Shown piece after piece: positions 8,640 through 23,600 of a stretch of DNA of 64,000 bases. The stretch comes from Trichomonas vaginalis G3 (taxonomy: Eukaryota; Parabasalia; Trichomonadida; Trichomonadidae). The stretch is from positions 19,198,860 through 19,262,859 of the forward strand of contig NC_067204.1 of assembly GCF_026262505.1 (NCBI RefSeq). Reading direction: 5' to 3'. Below the pieces are notes generated by a model that was given only the letters and a program-made list of their open reading frames with translations, was not told the origin of the DNA and made no database searches. The number at the start of each line of letters is the position of its first letter. Position 1 is the first letter of the stretch. A program made the translations under genes and the position numbers.

Positions 8640-11600
8640 AACTGAGATAAGATATTTAACAACTTCAAGTTTACCATATTTTGATGCATTAATGAGTGTA
8701 GTCCATTCAGAATTATCCTTTGCTTCTTTATTAGCTCCAACTGAGATAAGATATTGAACAACTCCAAGTTGACCATAATATGATGCATAAATGAGTGGAG
8801 TATTTCCATAATAATTCTTTGCTTCTTTATTAGCTCCAACTGAGATAAGATATTGAACAACTCCAAGATGACCATAATATGATGCATAAATGAGTGGAGT
8901 ATTTCCATAATAATTCTTTGCTTCTTTATTAGCTCCAACTGAGATAAGATATTGAACAACTCCAAGATGACCATAATATGATGCATAAATGAGTGGAGTA
9001 TTTCCATAATAATTCTTTGCTTCTTTATCAGCTCCAACTGAGATAAGATATTGAACAACTCCAAGATGACCATAATATGATGCATAAATGAGTGGAGTAT
9101 TTCCATAATAATTCTTTGCTTCTTTATCAGCTCCAACTGAGATAAGATATTGAACAACTCCAAGATGACCATAATATGATGCATAAATGAGTGGAGTATT
9201 TCCATAATAATTCTTTGCTTCTTTATTAGCTCCAACTGAGATAAGATATTGAACAACTCCAAGTTGACCATAATATGATGCATAAATGAGTGGAGTATTT
9301 CCATAATAATTCTTTGCTTCTTTATCAGCTCCAACTGAGATAAGATATTGAACAACTCCAAGATGACCATAATATGATGCATAAATGAGTGGAGTATTTC
9401 CATAATAATTCTTTGCTTCTTTATTAGCTCCAACTGAGATAAGATATTGAACAACTCCAAGATGACCATAATATGATGCATAAATGAGTGGAGTATTTCC
9501 ATAATAATTCTTTGCTTCTTTATCAGCTCCAACTGAGATAAGATATTGAACAACTCCAAGATGACCATAATATGATGCATAAATGAGTGGAGTATTTCCA
9601 TAATAATTCTTTGCTTCTTTATCAGCTCCAACTGAGATAAGATATTGAACAACTCCAAGATGACCATAATATGATGCATAAATGAGTGGAGTATTTCCAT
9701 AATAATTCTTTGCTTCTTTATCAGCTCCAACTGAGATAAGATATTGAACAACTCCAAGATGACCATAATATGATGCATAAATGAGTGGAGTATTTCCATA
9801 ATAATTCTTTGCTTCTTTATCAGCTCCAACTGAGATAAGATATTGAACAACTCCAAGATGACCATAATATGATGCATAAATGAGTGGAGTATTTCCATAA
9901 TAATTCTTTGCTTCTTTATTAGCTCCAACTGAGATAAGATATTGAACAACTCCAAGATGACCATAATATGATGCATAAATGAGTGGAGTATTTCCATAAT
10001 AATTCTTTGCTTCTTTATCAGCTCCAACTGAGATAAGATATTGAACAACTCCAAGATGACCATAATATGATGCATAAATGAGTGGAGTATTTCCATAATA
10101 ATTCTTTGCTTCTTTATCAGCTCCAACTGAGATAAGATATTGAACAACTCCAAGATGACCATAATATGATGCATAAATGAGTGGAGTATTTCCATAATAA
10201 TTCTTTGCTTCTTTATCAGCTCCAACTGAGATAAGATATTGAACAACTCCAAGATGACCATAATATGATGCATAAATGAGTGGAGTATTTCCATAATAAT
10301 TCTTTGCTTCTTTATCAGCTCCAACTGAGATAAGATATTGAACAACTCCAAGATGACCATAATATGATGCATAAATGAGTGGAGTATTTCCATAATAATT
10401 CTTTGCTTCTTTATCAGCTCCAACTGAGATAAGATATTGAACAACTCCAAGATGACCATAATATGATGCATAAATGAGTGGAGTATTTCCATAATAATTC
10501 TTTGCTTCTTTATTAGCTCCAACTGAGATAAGATATTGAACAACTCCAAGATGACCATAATATGATGCATAAATGAGTGGAGTATTTCCATAATAATTCT
10601 TTGCTTCTTTATCAGCTCCAACTGAGATAAGATATTGAACAACTCCAAGATGACCATAATATGATGCATAAATGAGTGGAGTATTTCCATAATAATTCTT
10701 TGCTTCTTTATCAGCTCCAACTGAGATAAGATATTGAACAACTCCAAGATGACCATAATATGATGCATAAATGAGTGGAGTATTTCCATAATAATTCTTT
10801 GCTTCTTTATCAGCTCCAACTGAGATAAGATATTGAACAACTCCAAGTGACCATAATATGATGCATAAATGAGTGGAGTATTTCCATAATAATTCTTTGC
10901 TTCTTTATCAGCTCCAACTGAGATAAGATATTGAACAACTCCAAGTGACCATAATATGATGCATAAATGAGTGGAGTATTTCCATAATAATTCTTTGCTT
11001 CTTTATCAGCTCCAACTGAGATAAGATATTGAACAACTCCAAGTGACCATAATATGATGCATAAATGAGTGGAGTATTTCCATAATAATTCTTTGCTTCT
11101 TTATCAGCTCCAACTGAGATAAGATATTGAACAACTCCAAGTGACCATAATATGATGCATAAATGAGTGGAGTATTTCCATAATAATTCTTTGCTTCTTT
11201 ATCAGCTCCAACTGAGATAAGATATTGAACAACTCCAAGATGACCATAATATGATGCATAAATGAGTGGAGTATTTCCATAATAATTCTTTGCTTCTTTA
11301 TCAGCTCCAACTGAGATAAGATATTGAACAACTCCAAGATGACCATAATATGATGCATAAATGAGTGGAGTATTTCCATAATAATTCTTTGCTTCTTTAT
11401 CAGCTCCAACTGAGATAAGATATTGAACAACTCCAAGATGACCATAATATGATGCATAAATGAGTGGAGTATTTCCATAATAATTCTTTGCTTCTTTATC
11501 AGCTCCAACTGAGATAAGATATTGAACAACTCCAAGATGACCATAATATGATGCATAAATGAGTGGAGTATTTCCATAATAATTCTTTGCTTCTTTATCA

Positions 11601-14600
11601 GCTCCAACTGAGATAAGATATTGAACAACTCCAAGATGACCATAATATGATGCATAAATGAGTGGAGTATTTCCATAATAATTCTTTGCTTCTTTATCAG
11701 CTCCAACTGAGATAAGATATTGAACAACTCCAAGATGACCATAATATGATGCATAAATGAGTGGAGTATTTCCATAATAATTCTTTGCTTCTTTATCAGC
11801 TCCAACTGAGATAAGATATTGAACAACTCCAAGATGACCATAATATGATGCATAAATGAGTGGAGTATTTCCATAATAATTCTTTGCTTCTTTATCAGCT
11901 CCAACTGAGATAAGATATTGAACAACTCCAAGATGACCATAATATGATGCATAAATGAGTGGAGTATTTCCATAATAATTCTTTGCTTCTTTATCAGCTC
12001 CAACTGAGATAAGATATTGAACAACTCCAAGATGACCATAATATGATGCATAAATGAGTGGAGTATTTCCATAATAATTCTTTGCTTCTTTATCAGCTCC
12101 AACTGAGATAAGATATTGAACAACTCCAAGATGACCATAATATGATGCATAAATGAGTGGAGTATTTCCATAATAATTCTTTGCTTCTTTATCAGCTCCA
12201 ACTGAGATAAGATATTGAACAACTCCAAGATGACCATAATATGATGCATAAATGAGTGGAGTATTTCCATAATAATTCTTTGCTTCTTTATCAGCTCCAA
12301 CTGAGATAAGATATTGAACAACTCCAAGATGACCATAATATGATGCATAAATGAGTGGAGTATTTCCATAATAATTCTTTGCTTCTTTATTAGCTCCAAC
12401 TGAGATAAGATATTGAACAACTCCAAGATGACCATAATATGATGCATAAATGAGTGGAGTATTTCCATAATAATTCTTTGCTTCTTTATCAGCTCCAACT
12501 GAGATAAGATATTGAACAACTCCAAGATGACCATAATATGATGCATAAATGAGTGGAGTATTTCCATAATAATTCTTTGCTTCTTTATCAGCTCCAACTG
12601 AGATAAGATATTGAACAACTCCAAGATGACCATAATATGATGCATAAATGAGTGGAGTATTTCCATAATAATTCTTTGCTTCTTTATCAGCTCCAACTGA
12701 GATAAGATATTGAACAACTCCAAGATGACCATAATATGATGCATAAATGAGTGGAGTATTTCCATAATAATTCTTTGCTTCTTTATCAGCTCCAACTGAG
12801 ATAAGATATTGAACAACTCCAAGATGACCATAATATGATGCATAAATGAGTGGAGTATTTCCATAATAATTCTTTGCTTCTTTATCAGCTCCAACTGAGA
12901 TAAGATATTGAACAACTCCAAGTGACCATAATATGATGCATAAATGAGTGGAGTATTTCCATAATAATTCTTTGCTTCTTTATCAGCTCCAACTGAGATA
13001 AGATATTGAACAACTCCAAGATGACCATAATATGATGCATAAATGAGTGGAGTATTTCCATAATAATTCTTTGCTTCTTTATCAGCTCCAACTGAGATAA
13101 GATATTGAACAACTCCAAGTGACCATAATATGATGCATAAATGAGTGGAGTATTTCCATAATAATTCTTTGCTTCTTTATCAGCTCCAACTGAGATAAGA
13201 TATTGAACAACTCCAAGATGACCATAATATGATGCATAAATGAGTGGAGTATTTCCATAATAATTCTTTGCTTCTTTATCAGCTCCAACTGAGATAAGAT
13301 ATTGAACAACTCCAAGATGACCATAATATGATGCATAAATGAGTGGAGTATTTCCATAATAATTCTTTGCTTCTTTATCAGCTCCAACTGAGATAAGATA
13401 TTGAACAACTCCAAGATGACCATAATATGATGCATAAATGAGTGGAGTATTTCCATAATAATTCTTTGCTTCTTTATCAGCTCCAACTGAGATAAGATAT
13501 TGAACAACTCCAAGATGACCATAATATGATGCATAAATGAGTGGAGTATTTCATAATAATTCTTTGCTTCTTTATCAGCTCCAACTGAGATAAGATATTG
13601 AACAACTCCAAGATGACCATAATATGATGCATAAATGAGTGGAGTATTTCCATAATAATTCTTTGCTTCTTTATCAGCTCCAACTGAGATAAGATATTGA
13701 ACAACTCCAAGATGACCATAATATGATGCATAAATGAGTGGAGTATTTCCATAATAATTCTTTGCTTCTTTATCAGCTCCAACTGAGATAAGATATTGAA
13801 CAACTCCAAGTTGACCATAATATGATGCATAAATGAGTGGAGTATTTCCATAATAATTCTTTGCTTCTTTATCAGCTCCAACTGAGATAAGATATTGAAC
13901 AACTCCAAGATGACCATAATATGATGCATAAATGAGTGGAGTCCATTCATAATAATTCTTTGCTTCTTTATTAGCTCCAACTGAGATAAGATATTGAACA
14001 ACTCCAAGATGACCATAATATGATGCATAAATGAGTGGAGTATTTCCATAATAATTCTTTGCTTCTTTATCAGCTCCAACTGAGATAAGATATTGAACAA
14101 CTCCAAGATGACCATAATATGATGCATAAATGAGTGGAGTATTTCCATAATAATTCTTTGCTTCTTTATCAGCTCCAACTGAGATAAGATATTGAACAAC
14201 TCCAAGATGACCATAATATGATGCATAAATGAGTGGAGTATTTCCATAATAATTCTTTGCTTCTTTATCAGCTCCAACTGAGATAAGATATTGAACAACT
14301 CCAAGTGACCATAATATGATGCATAAATGAGTGGAGTATTTCCATAATAATTCTTTGCTTCTTTATCAGCTCCAACTGAGATAAGATATTGAACAACTCC
14401 AAGATGACCATAATATGATGCATAAATGAGTGGAGTATTTCCATAATAATTCTTTGCTTCTTTATCAGCTCCAACTGAGATAAGATATTGAACAACTCCA
14501 AGATGACCATAATATGATGCATAAATGAGTGGAGTATTTCCATAATAATTCTTTGCTTCTTTATCAGCTCCAACTGAGATAAGATATTGAACAACTCCAA

Positions 14601-17600
14601 GATGACCATAATATGATGCATAAATGAGTGGAGTATTTCCATAATAATTCTTTGCTTCTTTATCAGCTCCAACTGAGATAAGATATTGAACAACTCCAAG
14701 ATGACCATAATATGATGCATAAATGAGTGGAGTATTTCCATAATAATTCTTTGCTTCTTTATCAGCTCCAACTGAGATAAGATATTGAACAACTCCAAGA
14801 TGACCATAATATGATGCATAAATGAGTGGAGTATTTCCATAATAATTCTTTGCTTCTTTATCAGCTCCAACTGAGATAAGATATTGAACAACTCCAAGAT
14901 GACCATAATATGATGCATAAATGAGTGGAGTATTTCCATAATAATTCTTTGCTTCTTTATCAGCTCCAACTGAGATAAGATATTGAACAACTCCAAGTGA
15001 CCATAATATGATGCATAAATGAGTGGAGTATTTCCATAATAATTCTTTGCTTCTTTATCAGCTCCAACTGAGATAAGATATTGAACAACTCCAAGTGACC
15101 ATAATATGATGCATAAATGAGTGGAGTATTTCCATAATAATTCTTTGCTTCTTTATCAGCTCCAACTGAGATAAGATATTGAACAACTCCAAGATGACCA
15201 TAATATGATGCATAAATGAGTGGAGTATTTCCATAATAATTCTTTGCTTCTTTATTAGCTCCAACTGAGATAAGATATTGAACAACTCCAAGATGACCAT
15301 AATATGATGCATAAATGAGTGGAGTATTTCCATAATAATTCTTTGCTTCTTTATCAGCTCCAACTGAGATAAGATATTGAACAACTCCAAGATGACCATA
15401 ATATGATGCATAAATGAGTGGAGTATTTCCATAATAATTCTTTGCTTCTTTATCAGCTCCAACTGAGATAAGATATTGAACAACTCCAAGATGACCATAA
15501 TATGATGCATAAATGAGTGGAGTATTTCCATAATAATTCTTTGCTTCTTTATCAGCTCCAACTGAGATAAGATATTGAACAACTCCAAGATGACCATAAT
15601 ATGATGCATAAATGAGTGGAGTATTTCCATAATAATTCTTTGCTTCTTTATCAGCTCCAACTGAGATAAGATATTGAACAACTCCAAGATGACCATAATA
15701 TGATGCATAAATGAGTGGAGTATTTCCATAATAATTCTTTGCTTCTTTATCAGCTCCAACTGAGATAAGATATTGAACAACTCCAAGATGACCATAATAT
15801 GATGCATAAATGAGTGGAGTATTTCCATAATAATTCTTTGCTTCTTTATCAGCTCCAACTGAGATAAGATATTGAACAACTCCAAGATGACCATAATATG
15901 ATGCATAAATGAGTGGAGTATTTCCATAATAATTCTTTGCTTCTTTATTAGCTCCAACTGAGATAAGATATTGAACAACTCCAAGTTGACCATAATATGA
16001 TGCATAAATGAGTGGAGTATTTCCATAATAATTCTTTGCTTCTTTATCAGCTCCAACTGAGATAAGATATTGAACAACTCCAAGATGACCATAATATGAT
16101 GCATAAATGAGTGGAGTATTTCCATAATAATTCTTTGCTTCTTTATAGCTCCAACTGAGATAAGATATTGAACAACTCCAAGATGACCATAATATGATGC
16201 ATAAATGAGTGGAGTATTTCCATAATAATTCTTTGCTTCTTTATCAGCTCCAACTGAGATAAGATATTGAACAACTCCAAGATGACCATAATATGATGCA
16301 TAAATGAGTGGAGTATTTCCATAATAATTCTTTGCTTCTTTATCAGCTCCAACTGAGATAAGATATTGAACAACTCCAAGATGACCATAATATGATGCAT
16401 AAATGAGTGGAGTATTTCCATAATAATTCTTTGCTTCTTTATCAGCTCCAACTGAGATAAGATATTGAACAACTCCAAGATGACCATAATATGATGCATA
16501 AATGAGTGGAGTATTTCCATAATAATTCTTTGCTTCTTTATCAGCTCCAACTGAGATAAGATATTGAACAACTCCAAGATGACCATAATATGATGCATAA
16601 ATGAGTGGAGTATTTCCATAATAATTCTTTGCTTCTTTATCAGCTCCAACTGAGATAAGATATTGAACAACTCCAAGATGACCATAATATGATGCATAAA
16701 TGAGTGGAGTATTTCCATAATAATTCTTTGCTTCTTTATCAGCTCCAACTGAGATAAGATATTGAACAACTCCAAGATGACCATAATATGATGCATAAAT
16801 GAGTGGAGTATTTCCATAATAATTCTTTGCTTCTTTATCAGCTCCAACTGAGATAAGATATTGAACAACTCCAAGATGACCATAATATGATGCATAAATG
16901 AGTGGAGTATTTCCATAATAATTCTTTGCTTCTTTATCAGCTCCAACTGAGATAAGATATTGAACAACTCCAAGTGACCATAATATGATGCATAAATGAG
17001 TGGAGTATTTCCATAATAATTCTTTGCTTCTTTATCAGCTCCAACTGAGATAAGATATTGAACAACTCCAAGATGACCATAATATGATGCATAAATGAGT
17101 GGAGTATTTCCATAATAATTCTTTGCTTCTTTATCAGCTCCAACTGAGATAAGATATTGAACAACTCCAAGATGACCATAATATGATGCATAAATGAGTG
17201 GAGTATTTCCATAATAATTCTTTGCTTCTTTATCAGCTCCAACTGAGATAAGATATTGAACAACTCCAAGATGACCATAATATGATGCATAAATGAGTGG
17301 AGTATTTCCATAATAATTCTTTGCTTCTTTATCAGCTCCAACTGAGATAAGATATTGAACAACTCCAAGATGACCATAATATGATGCATAAATGAGTGGA
17401 GTATTTCCATAATAATTCTTTGCTTCTTTATCAGCTCCAACTGAGATAAGATATTGAACAACTCCAAGATGACCATAATATGATGCATAAATGAGTGGAG
17501 TATTTCCATAATAATTCTTTGCTTCTTTATCAGCTCCAACTGAGATAAGATATTGAACAACTCCAAGATGACCATAATATGATGCATAAATGAGTGGAGT

Positions 17601-20600
17601 ATTTCCATAATAATTCTTTGCTTCTTTATCAGCTCCAACTGAGATAAGATATTGAACAACTCCAAGATGACCATAATATGATGCATAAATGAGTGGAGTA
17701 TTTCCATAATAATTCTTTGCTTCTTTATCAGCTCCAACTGAGATAAGATATTGAACAACTCCAAGATGACCATAATATGATGCATAAATGAGTGGAGTAT
17801 TTCCATAATAATTCTTTGCTTCTTTATCAGCTCCAACTGAGATAAGATATTGAACAACTCCAAGATGACCATAATATGATGCATAAATGAGTGGAGTATT
17901 TCCATAATAATTCTTTGCTTCTTTATCAGCTCCAACTGAGATAAGATATTGAACAACTCCAAGATGACCATAATATGATGCATAAATGAGTGGAGTATTT
18001 CCATAATAATTCTTTGCTTCTTTATCAGCTCCAACTGAGATAAGATATTGAACAACTCCAAGATGACCATAATATGATGCATAAATGAGTGGAGTATTTC
18101 CATAATAATTCTTTGCTTCTTTATCAGCTCCAACTGAGATAAGATATTGAACAACTCCAAGATGACCATAATATGATGCATAAATGAGTGGAGTATTTCC
18201 ATAATAATTCTTTGCTTCTTTATCAGCTCCAACTGAGATAAGATATTGAACAACTCCAAGATGACCATAATATGATGCATAAATGAGTGGAGTATTTCCA
18301 TAATAATTCTTTGCTTCTTTATCAGCTCCAACTGAGATAAGATATTGAACAACTCCAAGATGACCATAATATGATGCATAAATGAGTGGAGTATTTCCAT
18401 AATAATTCTTTGCTTCTTTATCAGCTCCAACTGAGATAAGATATTGAACAACTCCAAGATGACCATAATATGATGCATAAATGAGTGGAGTATTTCCATA
18501 ATAATTCTTTGCTTCTTTATCAGCTCCAACTGAGATAAGATATTGAACAACTCCAAGATGACCATAATATGATGCATAAATGAGTGGAGTATTTCCATAA
18601 TAATTCTTTGCTTCTTTATCAGCTCCAACTGAGATAAGATATTGAACAACTCCAAGATGACCATAATATGATGCATAAATGAGTGGAGTATTTCCATAAT
18701 AATTCTTTGCTTCTTTATCAGCTCCAACTGAGATAAGATATTGAACAACTCCAAGATGACCATAATATGATGCATAAATGAGTGGAGTATTTCCATAATA
18801 ATTCTTTGCTTCTTTCAGCTCCAACTGAGATAAGATATTGAACAACTCCAAGATGACCATAATATGATGCATAAATGAGTGGAGTATTTCCATAATAATT
18901 CTTTGCTTCTTTATCAGCTCCAACTGAGATAAGATATTGAACAACTCCAAGATGACCATAATATGATGCATAAATGAGTGGAGTATTTCCATAATAATTC
19001 TTTGCTTCTTTATCAGCTCCAACTGAGATAAGATATTGAACAACTCCAAGATGACCATAATATGATGCATAAATGAGTGGAGTATTTCCATAATAATTCT
19101 TTGCTTCTTTATCAGCTCCAACTGAGATAAGATATTGAACAACTCCAAGATGACCATAATATGATGCATAAATGAGTGGAGTATTTCCATAATAATTCTT
19201 TGCTTCTTTATCAGCTCCAACTGAGATAAGATATTGAACAACTCCAAGATGACCATAATATGATGCATAAATGAGTGGAGTATTTCCATAATAATTCTTT
19301 GCTTCTTTATCAGCTCCAACTGAGATAAGATATTGAACAACTCCAAGATGACCATAATATGATGCATAAATGAGTGGAGTATTTCCATAATAATTCTTTG
19401 CTTCTTTATCAGCTCCAACTGAGATAAGATATTGAACAACTCCAAGATGACCATAATATGATGCATAAATGAGTGGAGTATTTCCATAATAATTCTTTGC
19501 TTCTTTATCAGCTCCAACTGAGATAAGATATTGAACAACTCCAAGATGACCATAATATGATGCATAAATGAGTGGAGTATTTCCATAATAATTCTTTGCT
19601 TCTTTATCAGCTCCAACTGAGATAAGATATTGAACAACTCCAAGATGACCATAATATGATGCATAAATGAGTGGAGTATTTCCATAATAATTCTTTGCTT
19701 CTTTATCAGCTCCAACTGAGATAAGATATTGAACAACTCCAAGATGACCATAATATGATGCATAAATGAGTGGAGTATTTCCATAATAATTCTTTGCTTC
19801 TTTATCAGCTCCAACTGAGATAAGATATTGAACAACTCCAAGTGACCATAATATGATGCATAAATGAGTGGAGTATTTCCATAATAATTCTTTGCTTCTT
19901 TATCAGCTCCAACTGAGATAAGATATTGAACAACTCCAAGATGACCATAATATGATGCATAAATGAGTGGAGTATTTCCATAATAATTCTTTGCTTCTTT
20001 ATCAGCTCCAACTGAGATAAGATATTGAACAACTCCAAGATGACCATAATATGATGCATAAATGAGTGGAGTATTTCCATAATAATTCTTTGCTTCTTTA
20101 TCAGCTCCAACTGAGATAAGATATTGAACAACTCCAAGATGACCATAATATGATGCATAAATGAGTGGAGTATTTCCATAATAATTCTTTGCTTCTTTAT
20201 CAGCTCCAACTGAGATAAGATATTGAACAACTCCAAGTGACCATAATATGATGCATAAATGAGTGGAGTATTTCCATAATAATTCTTTGCTTCTTTATCA
20301 GCTCCAACTGAGATAAGATATTGAACAACTCCAAGATGACCATAATATGATGCATAAATGAGTGGAGTATTTCCATAATAATTCTTTGCTTCTTTATCAG
20401 CTCCAACTGAGATAAGATATTGAACAACTCCAAGATGACCATAATATGATGCATAAATGAGTGGAGTATTTCCATAATAATTCTTTGCTTCTTTATCAGC
20501 TCCAACTGAGATAAGATATTGAACAACTCCAAGATGACCATAATATGATGCATAAATGAGTGGAGTATTTCCATAATAATTCTTTGCTTCTTTATCAGCT

Positions 20601-23600
20601 CCAACTGAGATAAGATATTGAACAACTCCAAGATGACCATAATATGATGCATAAATGAGTGGAGTATTTCCATAATAATTCTTTGCTTCTTTATCAGCTC
20701 CAACTGAGATAAGATATTGAACAACTCCAAGTGACCATAATATGATGCATAAATGAGTGGAGTATTTCCATAATAATTCTTTGCTTCTTTATCAGCTCCA
20801 ACTGAGATAAGATATTGAACAACTCCAAGTTGACCATAATATGATGCATAAATGAGTGGAGTATTTCCATAATAATTCTTTGCTTCTTTATTAGCTCCAA
20901 CTGAGATAAGATATTGAACAACTCCAAGATGACCATAATATGATGCATAAATGAGTGGAGTATTTCCATAAAATTCTTTGCTTCTTTATCAGCTCCAACT
21001 GAGATAAGATATTGAACAACTCCAAGATGACCATAATATGATGCATAAATGAGTGGAGTATTTCCATAATAATTCTTTGCTTCTTTATCAGCTCCAACTG
21101 AGATAAGATATTGAACAACTCCAAGATGACCATAATATGATGCATAAATGAGTGGAGTATTTCCATAATAATTCTTTGCTTCTTTATTAGCTCCAACTGA
21201 GATAAGATATTGAACAACTCCAAGTGACCATAATATGATGCATAAATGAGTGGAGTATTTCCATAATAATTCTTTGCTTCTTTATCAGCTCCAACTGAGA
21301 TAAGATATTGAACAACTCCAAGATGACCATAATATGATGCATAAATGAGTGGAGTATTTCCATAATAATTCTTTGCTTCTTTATCAGCTCCAACTGAGAT
21401 AAGATATTGAACAACTCCAAGATGACCATAATATGATGCATAAATGAGTGGAGTATTTCCATAATAATTCTTTGCTTCTTTATTAGCTCCAACTGAGATA
21501 AGATATTGAAACAACTCCAAGATGACCATAATATGATGCATAAATGAGTGGAGTATTTCCATAATAATTCTTTGCTTTTTATCAGCTCCAAACTGAGATA
21601 AGATACTTGAACAACTCCAAGATGACCATAATATGATGCATAAATGAGTGGAGTATTTTCATAATAATTCTTTGCTTCTTTATAGACTCCAACTGAGATA
21701 AGATATTGAACAACTCCAAGATGACCATAATATGATGCATAAATGAGTGAGTATTTCCATAATAATTCTTTGCTCTTTATTAGCTCCAACTGAGATAAGA
21801 TATTGAACAACTCCAAGTGACCATAATATGATGCATAAATGAGTGGAGTATTTCCATAATAATTCTTTGCTTCTTTATTAGCTCCAACTGAGAATAAGAT
21901 ATTGAACAACTCCAAGGACCATAATATTATGCATAAATGAGTGGAGTATTTCCATAATAATTCTTTGCTTCTTTATCACTCCAACTGAAATAAGATATTG
22001 AACAACTCCAAGAGACCATAATAGATGCATAAATGAGTGGAGTATTTCCATAATAATTCTTTGCTTCTTATTAGCTCCAACTGAATAAGATATTGAACAA
22101 CTCCAAGATGACCATAATATGATGCATAAATGAGTGGAGTATTTCCATAATAATTCTTTGCTTCTTTATCAGCTCCAACTGAGATAAGATATTGAACAAC
22201 TCCAAGATGACCATATATGATGCATAAATGAGTGGATATTTCCATAATAATTCTTTGCTTCTTTATTAGCTCCAACTAGATAAGATATTGAACAACTCCA
22301 AGATGACCATAATATGATGCATAAATGAGTGGAGTATTTCCATAATAATTCTTTGCTTCTTTATCAGCTCCAACTGAGATAAGATATTGAACAACTCCAA
22401 GATGACCATAATATGATGCATAAATGAGTGAGTATTCTCATAATAATTCTTTGCTTCTTTATTCAGCTCCAACTGAGATAAGATATTGAACAACTCCAAG
22501 ATGGCCATAATATGATGCATAAATGAGTGGAGTATTTCCATAATAATTCTTTGCTTCTTTATCAGCTCCAACTGAGATAAGATATTGAACAACTCCAAAA
22601 TGACCATAATATGATGCATAAATGAGTGTATTTCCATAATAATTCTTTGCTTCTTTATTAGCTCCAACTGAGATAAAGATATTGAACAACTCCAAAATGA
22701 CCATAATATGATGCATAAATGAGTGGAGTATTTCCATAATAATTCTTTGCTTCTTTATCAGCTCCAACTGAGATAAGATATTGAACAACTCCAAGTGACC
22801 ATAATATGATGCATAAATGAGTGGAGTATTTCCATAATAATTCTTTGCTTCTTTATCAGCTCCAACTGAATAAGAATATTGAACAACTCCAAGATGACCA
22901 TAATATGATGCATAAATGAGTGAGTATTTCCATAATAATCTTTGCTTCTTTATCAGCTCCAACTGAGATAAGATATTGAACAACTCCAAGATGACCATAA
23001 TATGATGCATAATGAGTGGAGTATTTCCATAATAATTCTTTGCTTCTTTATAGCTCCAACTGAGATAAGATATTGAACAACTCCAAGATGACCATAATAT
23101 GATGCATAAATGAGTGGAGTATTTCCATAATAATTCTTTGCTTCTTTATCAGCTCCAACTGAGATAAGAATATGAACAACTCCAAGATGACCATAATATG
23201 ATGCATAAATGAGTGGAGTATTTCCATAATAATTCTTTGCTTCTTTATTAGCTCCAACTGAGATAAGATATTGAACAACTCCAAGATGACCATAATATGA
23301 TGCATAAATGATAGTATTTCCATAATAATTCTTTGCTTCTTTATTAGCTCCAACTGAATAAGATATTGAACAACTCCAAGATTGACCATAATATTATGCA
23401 TAAATGAGTGGAGTATTTCCATAATAATTCTTTGCTTCTTTATCAGCTCCAACTGAGATAAGATATGAACAACTCCAAGTTGACCATAATATGATGCATA
23501 AATGAGTGGAGTATTTCCATAATAATTCTTGCTTCTTTATTGCTCCAAACTGATCAATATATTGAACAAACTCCAAGATGACCATAATATGATGCATAAA